From an uncultured Novosphingobium sp. (GTDB lineage Bacteria; Pseudomonadota; Alphaproteobacteria; Sphingomonadales; Sphingomonadaceae): a DNA stretch of 10,030 bases. Position 1 is the first letter of the stretch. Every line of letters begins with the position of its first letter. The position numbers and the translations under genes were made by a program. The DNA is taken from positions 1-10,030 of the forward strand of contig CALMBN010000103.1 of NCBI GenBank assembly GCA_937860195.1, in the 5' to 3' direction. A model generated the notes under the pieces. The model had not been told where the DNA came from, did no database searches, and saw only the letters and a list, made by a program, of their open reading frames with translations. Positions 6,795 through 10,030 of this stretch are shown piece by piece.

Positions 6795-7559
6795 ATGCAA
6801 CACCGCCTTTTTGATCTTACTGGAATGACCGCCCTCGTCACCGGAGCTTCCGGGGGAATTGGCTCGGCGATTTCGCATGCGCTGGCCAGGCAAGGCGCGC
6901 GGTTGGCATTATCGGGGACCAATCCGGGCAAGCTTCGCGCATTTCGCGAGGAATTGAATGACACATACGGTCACGATCATGTCGAGATTACATGTGACCT
7001 TTCAAACACCGAGCAGGTCGAGCAGCTGGTCCCCGCGACGGTCGATACGCTCGGCAAGATCGACATTCTGGTCAACAACGCCGGAATCACCCGCGATAAC
7101 CTCGCCATGCGGATGAAGGATGATGAGTGGGACGCGGTGATCCGGGTCAATCTTGAGGCGGCGTTCCGGCTGATGCGTGCAGCCTGCAAGCCGATGATGA
7201 AAGCGCGTCACGGGCGGATTATCACGATCACTTCGGTAGTCGGCGCGACGGGCAATCCGGGGCAGGTCAATTATGCCGCTGCGAAGGCTGGGCTGGTCGG
7301 CATGTCGAAGTCGCTCGGGCAGGAGGTCGCCAGCCGCGGCATAACCGTCAACTGCGTTGCCCCCGGGTTCATCCGCACCGCGATGACCGATGGCTTGCCT
7401 GATGCCCAGAAGGACGCGCTCAACGCCCGGATCCCGATGGGCCGGATGGGCGAAGGCGAAGACATCGGCGCAGCAGTGGCCTACCTCGCCAGCAACGAGG
7501 CCGGCTATATGACCGGGCAGACACTCCACGTTAATGGCGGGATGGCGATGATTTCGTGA
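6795..7559 (+). CDS. fabG: 3-oxoacyl-[acyl-carrier-protein] reductase
   Basis: FabG is the NADPH-dependent reductase that turns 3-oxoacyl-ACP into 3-hydroxyacyl-ACP in fatty acid elongation. The 254-residue product is a classical short-chain dehydrogenase. It has the cofactor loop TGASGGIG (16-23), NNAG (94-97), Asn119 in VNLEAAF, and the catalytic Ser147, Tyr160 and Lys164 in the S...YAAAK arrangement. It also has VAPGFIRTAMTD and a C-terminal YMTGQTLHVNGGMAM, all typical of FabG rather than other short-chain dehydrogenases. The start is ATG 6795, with AGGAG at 6782-6786 inside the end of fabD (8 nt spacing). A TTG at 6789 overlapping the fabD stop is possible but less likely. The 2 bp gap to fabD points to one transcript and coupled translation. 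Confidence 0.97.
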   Translation: MQHRLFDLTGMTALVTGASGGIGSAISHALARQGARLALSGTNPGKLRAFREELNDTYGHDHVEITCDLSNTEQVEQLVPATVDTLGKIDILVNNAGITRDNLAMRMKDDEWDAVIRVNLEAAFRLMRAACKPMMKARHGRIITITSVVGATGNPGQVNYAAAKAGLVGMSKSLGQEVASRGITVNCVAPGFIRTAMTDGLPDAQKDALNARIPMGRMGEGEDIGAAVAYLASNEAGYMTGQTLHVNGGMAMIS

Positions 7560-7726
7560 GGTAAGTGAAGTTCGCTCGCCAAGCCGTGAAATTATCCCCA
7601 GTTTCCCCCGGAATCACCCCGGCGAGCCTTGCCGCTGGTCACCTGTTCGGTAAGGAATGACGACCGCAATCTGAGGCGCGCGGGAGCGATTCCCTTGCGC
7701 GCGCCCTAGGGGGAAACGAGTCGATC
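7560..7726 (+). promoter_or_regulatory. Intergenic region before dnaN with a GC-rich hairpin
   Basis: This 167 bp gap probably holds the dnaN promoter. A perfect 8 bp inverted repeat GGCGCGCG (7675-7682) / CGCGCGCC (7698-7705) could be extended inside by GGA/TCC around a GCGAT loop. It sits 21 bp before the ATG and has no T run after it, so it looks more like a leader structure than an intrinsic terminator for fabG. The likely ribosome-binding site AGGGGGA (7708-7714) starts 2 nt after the stem, 12 nt from the ATG, which is a long spacing. A TTATCCCCA (7592-7600) is one base from a DnaA-box core but isolated. Confidence 0.5.
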
Positions 7727-8845
7727 ATGAAGGCCACCATCGAACGCGCGACGCTGCTCAAGTGCCTGTCGCACGTCCAGTCCGTCGTTGAGCGGCGCAA
7801 CACCATTCCAATCCTGTCAAACGTGCTGATAGAGGCTGCGGCCGACGGTACGCTCAAAGTCATGGCGACCGACCTTGATTTGCAGGTTGTCGAGAGCATG
7901 AGCGCGGTCTCGGTAGAAGGTGCCGGAGCGATCACCGTCTCGGCGCATCTGCTGTTCGACATTGCCCGCAAGCTGCCCGATGGCAGCCAGGTCAGCCTCG
8001 AAACCTCGGACAATCGCATGGCGGTCAAAGCCGGACGCAGTCGCTTCAGTCTGCCGACACTGCCGCGCGATGATTTCCCGATGATTGTCGAGGGCGATTT
8101 GCCGACCAGCTTTGAGCTGCCTGCTGCATTGCTCGCGCAGTTGATCGACCGGACCCGGTTCGCGATCAGCACCGAGGAAACCCGCTATTACCTCAACGGC
8201 ATCTTCTTCCATGTCAGCGACGAGGAATTGCGCGCTGCGGCCACCGATGGCCACCGGCTGGCTCGCTTCACCATCGCCCGCCCGGACGGTGCCGAGGGCA
8301 TGCCCGACGTGATCGTCCCGCGCAAATGCGTTGCCGAATTGCGCAAGCTGCTCGAAGAAGCGCTCGATTCCAAGGTTCAGATAGACCTGTCAGCCAGCAA
8401 GGTACGCTTTACTCTGGGCGGCGAAAACGGCGTGGTTCTAACCAGTAAACTGATCGACGGGACTTTCCCGGACTACAGCCGTGTCATCCCGACCGGGAAT
8501 GACAAGCTGCTCAAGCTTGACCCCAAAAGCTTCTGGGAAGGGGTTGACCGCGTCGCCACGATCGCCACCGAAAAGACCCGTGCGGTGAAGATGGCGCTGG
8601 AAAATGACAAGGTAACACTGTCGGTCACCAGCCCGGACAACGGCACTGCGGCCGAAGAAGTGCCCGCGAGCTATTCGGACACCCAGTTCGAAATCGGTTT
8701 CAACGCCAATTACCTGAAAGACATCCTCGGCCAGATCGAGGGCGATACGGTTGAGCTGCACCTGGCCGATGCGGGGGCGCCGACGCTGATCCGGCAGGAT
8801 GAGAAAAGCCCGGCATTGTACGTGCTGATGCCGATGCGGGTGTGA
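7727..8845 (+). CDS. dnaN: DNA polymerase III subunit beta (sliding clamp)
   Basis: The beta clamp is a ring-shaped homodimer that holds polymerase III and repair enzymes on DNA. The 372-residue product has the family length and the three-domain layout. It shows MKATIERATLLKCLSHVQSVVERRNTIPIL (N-terminal domain), AATDGHRLAR (171-180) at the start of the region forming the client-binding groove, GTFPDYSRVIP (245-255) opening the third domain, and the characteristic C terminus YVLMPMRV. The final MPMR is part of the pocket that receives clamp-binding peptides. The gene is not next to dnaA here, and no recF or gyrB follows; instead its stop codon overlaps a small secreted-protein gene. The ribosome-binding site is weakly placed behind a GC-rich hairpin. 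Confidence 0.98.
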   Translation: MKATIERATLLKCLSHVQSVVERRNTIPILSNVLIEAAADGTLKVMATDLDLQVVESMSAVSVEGAGAITVSAHLLFDIARKLPDGSQVSLETSDNRMAVKAGRSRFSLPTLPRDDFPMIVEGDLPTSFELPAALLAQLIDRTRFAISTEETRYYLNGIFFHVSDEELRAAATDGHRLARFTIARPDGAEGMPDVIVPRKCVAELRKLLEEALDSKVQIDLSASKVRFTLGGENGVVLTSKLIDGTFPDYSRVIPTGNDKLLKLDPKSFWEGVDRVATIATEKTRAVKMALENDKVTLSVTSPDNGTAAEEVPASYSDTQFEIGFNANYLKDILGQIEGDTVELHLADAGAPTLIRQDEKSPALYVLMPMRV

Positions 8846-9219
8846 ACGTGTTGCTCGCCTCTACCGCGCTGGCTCTCGGCCTTGCCACATCGCCACTCGC
8901 GGCCCAACCGATAGCCGAAAATTCCGCTCATGCGGCCGATGCGGATCTGATTTGCGCGGCCTGGACGGCCTTTGTGGTTGGCAATGCCAAGACCGAAAAA
9001 GAGCAAATGGGCATTTCTGCGTTGGTGACCTATTTCGCTGGTCGCTGGGAAGGGGCTACGGGACGGCCCATTGAAGATGGGCTCACGGTCGATTTTCTCT
9101 CGGCAAACATTTCCAAAATCCAGGGTGCGAAGGATGACTGTCTGCTTCGCGCTGGTGAATTCGGACGGAGACTTGAGCTGGTTGGGGATCGTCTGAAGAA
9201 GGCAGGCGATGAGAAATAG
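8842..9219 (+). CDS. Small predicted secreted/periplasmic protein of unknown function
   Basis: I do not recognise a named family. The reading frame starts with GTG inside the end of dnaN (GTGA overlap, 8842-8845) and encodes 125 residues. Residues 1-21 form a hydrophobic signal-like stretch ending SPLAA-QP, a plausible signal peptidase I site after Ala21. The n-region lacks a Lys or Arg, which is unusual; GTG 8848 is an alternative start. The mature part (about 100 residues) is mixed alpha-helical in appearance, with DADLICAAWTAFVVGNA (33-49) and a charged C-terminal helix (about 92-125). It has exactly two cysteines, C38 and C100, which could form a disulfide in the periplasm. The 4 bp overlap suggests translational coupling to dnaN. 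Coding status is supported by length, the signal-like start and the overlap, not by a family match. Confidence 0.68.
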   Translation: MNVLLASTALALGLATSPLAAQPIAENSAHAADADLICAAWTAFVVGNAKTEKEQMGISALVTYFAGRWEGATGRPIEDGLTVDFLSANISKIQGAKDDCLLRAGEFGRRLELVGDRLKKAGDEK

Positions 9220-9248
9220 CCTCGGCCGCGGGTCATTTGTTCCGAGGC
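9219..9248 (+). terminator. Weak stem-loop after the secreted-protein gene
   Basis: A 7 bp inverted repeat GCCTCGG (9219-9225) / CCGAGGC (9242-9248) with a 16 nt loop begins at the last base of the stop codon and is followed only by TT. Its position fits a terminator for the dnaN transcript, but the loop is large and a T run is missing. Confidence 0.35.
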
Positions 9249-9359
9249 TTGCGTGACCGTGAATGCATCCACCACCGTCAAAAGCCGCAGCTGTGGGGGC
9301 TTAACATTGCGCTGCAAACCGCTCAGAATTTCCGAGACTGACCGCGCATAAGGCGAATG

Positions 9360-9377
9360 GTGCTGATGCCGATGCGG
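9360..9377 (+). repeat. 18 bp exact copy of the dnaN 3' end
   Basis: GTGCTGATGCCGATGCGG at 9360-9377 is identical to 8822-8839, the codons for VLMPMR at the C terminus of DnaN. Even the following codons are alike: GTG TGA in dnaN and ATT TGA here, so the copy would read VLMPMRI-stop. Upstream sequence shows no dnaN similarity. A partial match GCCGATGCGGAT also occurs at 8935-8946 inside the secreted-protein gene. Confidence 0.6.
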
Positions 9378-9399
9378 ATTTGATCGAGGCTAGCAGCAG

Positions 9400-9416
9400 G
9401 TAAGGAAATCCCTTAC
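9400..9416 (+). promoter_or_regulatory. Palindrome before the antitoxin gene, possible autoregulatory operator
   Basis: GTAAGG (9400-9405) and CCTTAC (9411-9416) are perfect inverted repeats around AAATC, ending 9 bp before the antitoxin ATG. AbrB/MazE-type antitoxins usually repress their own operon by binding palindromes near the promoter, so this is the natural operator candidate. Binding is inferred. Confidence 0.5.
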
Positions 9417-9425
9417 TTATGGGAT

Positions 9426-9647
9426 ATGATCCTCGGAAAAATCACCGCGAAAGCACAATTCACCATCCCGCGTGCGGTGCAGTTGGCTTTGGGTTTGCAG
9501 CCCGGCGATGATCTCGTGTGGGAAATTGATGGTGATCAGGTGATACTGACCCGCGCTCGCGCCATGCCCGACGCGTTTGTTGGTAATTTTGATGCCTTTG
9601 CCGAATGGGCCAGCGAGGCAGACTGCAAGGCCTTTGATCATCGCTGA
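9426..9647 (+). CDS. AbrB/MazE-family (SpoVT-AbrB domain) antitoxin
   Basis: The 73-residue product is a type II antitoxin. Residues about 2-46 form the swapped-hairpin DNA-binding domain: ILGKITAKAQFTIPRAVQLALGLQPGDDLVWEIDGDQVILTR-type sequence, with the family pattern 'K-(T/Q)-TIP--V---LGL-PGD---(W/F)-I-(G/D)--V-L'. The C-terminal FDAFAEWASEADCKAFDHR-like segment (55-73) is typical of the part that folds onto the toxin; similar antitoxins read F-EWASEAD-KAY. The ATG has no proper Shine-Dalgarno sequence, so a leaderless or weakly translated message is possible. The stop codon lies 14 bp inside the likely toxin frame. Pairing with a PemK/MazF toxin directly downstream makes the assignment strong. 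Confidence 0.88.
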   Translation: MILGKITAKAQFTIPRAVQLALGLQPGDDLVWEIDGDQVILTRARAMPDAFVGNFDAFAEWASEADCKAFDHR

Positions 9648-9984
9648 GGATCAGATCAAAGCGGGAGATATCGTTTGGGTGCCGTTTCCGTTCGTCGAAG
9701 CGCCCCGATTGCGCGAACGACCTGCGCTGGTGGTCAGTGTCGCAACATCAGCTCGCAATGTTGACTTACTGTGGGTGTTGATGATTACCAGCTCGGCCAA
9801 CAAGGGTTGGCAGGGCGATATTTCGCTTGAGCAGCGGTTTGCCGATTGCGGGCTCAGTGTCCCCTGCGTGATCAGAATCGCAAAGATCACCACTGTCGAA
9901 GCCGGCCGGGTGCGGCGACAAGGAGCTCTGCCGCTCGATCTTCTCACGCTGGTCCGCCAAACGCTTGAGTTGAAGCTGCGCTAG
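9634..9984 (+). CDS. PemK/MazF-family toxin (endoribonuclease) of a type II toxin-antitoxin system
   Basis: PemK/MazF toxins cleave mRNA at short sequence motifs until neutralised by the antitoxin. The 116-residue product (from TTG 9634) has IKAGDIVWVPFPF (8-20), the usual first strand. RLRERPALVVS (25-35) carries the conserved Arg-Pro, ITSS (51-54) the Thr/Ser region associated with catalysis, and VIRIAKITTVEAGRVRRQGALP (79-100) the late conserved strands. Start choice is uncertain. TTG 9634 overlaps the antitoxin by 14 bp and gives the typical length. ATG 9592 would give 131 residues with a non-family N terminus, and neither has a clear ribosome-binding site, so translation is probably coupled to the antitoxin. 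The core motifs appear intact, so the toxin is likely active. Confidence 0.87.
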   Translation: MIIAEDQIKAGDIVWVPFPFVEAPRLRERPALVVSVATSARNVDLLWVLMITSSANKGWQGDISLEQRFADCGLSVPCVIRIAKITTVEAGRVRRQGALPLDLLTLVRQTLELKLR

Positions 9985-10030
9985 AGCGGAGTGCGTCTAA
10001 TCTGACCCAATATCCGTCTATGCTGAGCTT

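Noticed and set aside
5767..6795. Long open frame of 342 codons on the minus strand opposite fabD
   Set aside because: Antisense shadow of a clear fabD gene in GC-rich DNA; the translation is His/Arg/Gly-rich without any domain pattern.
7592..7600. TTATCCCCA, a near DnaA box upstream of dnaN
   Set aside because: Single site with a mismatch to TTATNCACA, no cluster, no AT-rich stretch and no dnaA nearby, so no case for an origin.
7574..7627. Inverted repeat GCTCGCC / GGCGAGC with a 40 nt loop after fabG
   Set aside because: Too short and widely spaced to support a terminator or operator in DNA this GC-rich.
9351..9383. Tiny frame ending VLMPMRI-stop as a possible dnaN pseudogene
   Set aside because: Only the last six codons match DnaN; upstream residues are unrelated, so it is recorded as a repeat rather than a pseudogene.
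9985..10030. Right-edge sequence after the toxin gene
   Set aside because: Forty-six bases with no recognisable start, hairpin or gene remnant.

Overview
The window is a compact, GC-rich bacterial chromosomal segment. The domain styles and gene content suggest an alphaproteobacterium, most likely Sphingomonadales: an L9 with a long acidic tail, an rpsF-rpsR-rplI cluster without priB, a second MurC-like ligase outside a dcw cluster, and a DUF808 protein. This placement is inferred from family resemblance, not from a search. Nearly all of it is core housekeeping sequence.

Left part (1-2485, minus strand): the start of an AMP nucleosidase gene runs off the left edge. It is separated by a strong UUCG-loop terminator (276-300) from the ribosomal protein operon rpsF-rpsR-rplI, read leftwards from about 1551. 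Upstream of that lies a membrane-anchored DUF1080 (3-keto-disaccharide hydrolase-like) gene.

Middle part (2590-5827): a multi-spanning DUF808 membrane protein gene converges on a MurC/Mpl-type Mur ligase gene, with the two stop codons sharing a CTAG. The Mur ligase gene is divergent, 56 bp away, from an LD-carboxypeptidase gene (ldcA). LD-carboxypeptidase makes the tripeptide that Mpl-type ligases re-attach to UDP-MurNAc, so the pair looks like a peptidoglycan-recycling module. The ligase carries unusual motif variants.

Right part (5857-9984, plus strand): fabD and fabG, two nucleotides apart, start fatty acid biosynthesis and probably form an operon with ldcA. After a 167 bp gap with a GC-rich hairpin comes dnaN (DNA polymerase III beta clamp), overlapping by 4 bp a small gene for a predicted secreted protein of unknown function. 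A 206 bp spacer follows, containing an 18 bp copy of the dnaN 3' end and a short palindrome. The palindrome lies just before a type II toxin-antitoxin pair (AbrB/MazE-like antitoxin and PemK/MazF-like toxin, overlapping by 14 bp). The last 46 bases (9985-10030) show nothing I can assign.

I do not see CRISPR arrays, rRNA, tRNA, insertion sequences or phage genes, and I see no clearly novel multigene system. The most worthwhile leads are the atypical Mur ligase next to ldcA, the secreted protein coupled to dnaN, and the dnaN-tail repeat beside the toxin-antitoxin module.
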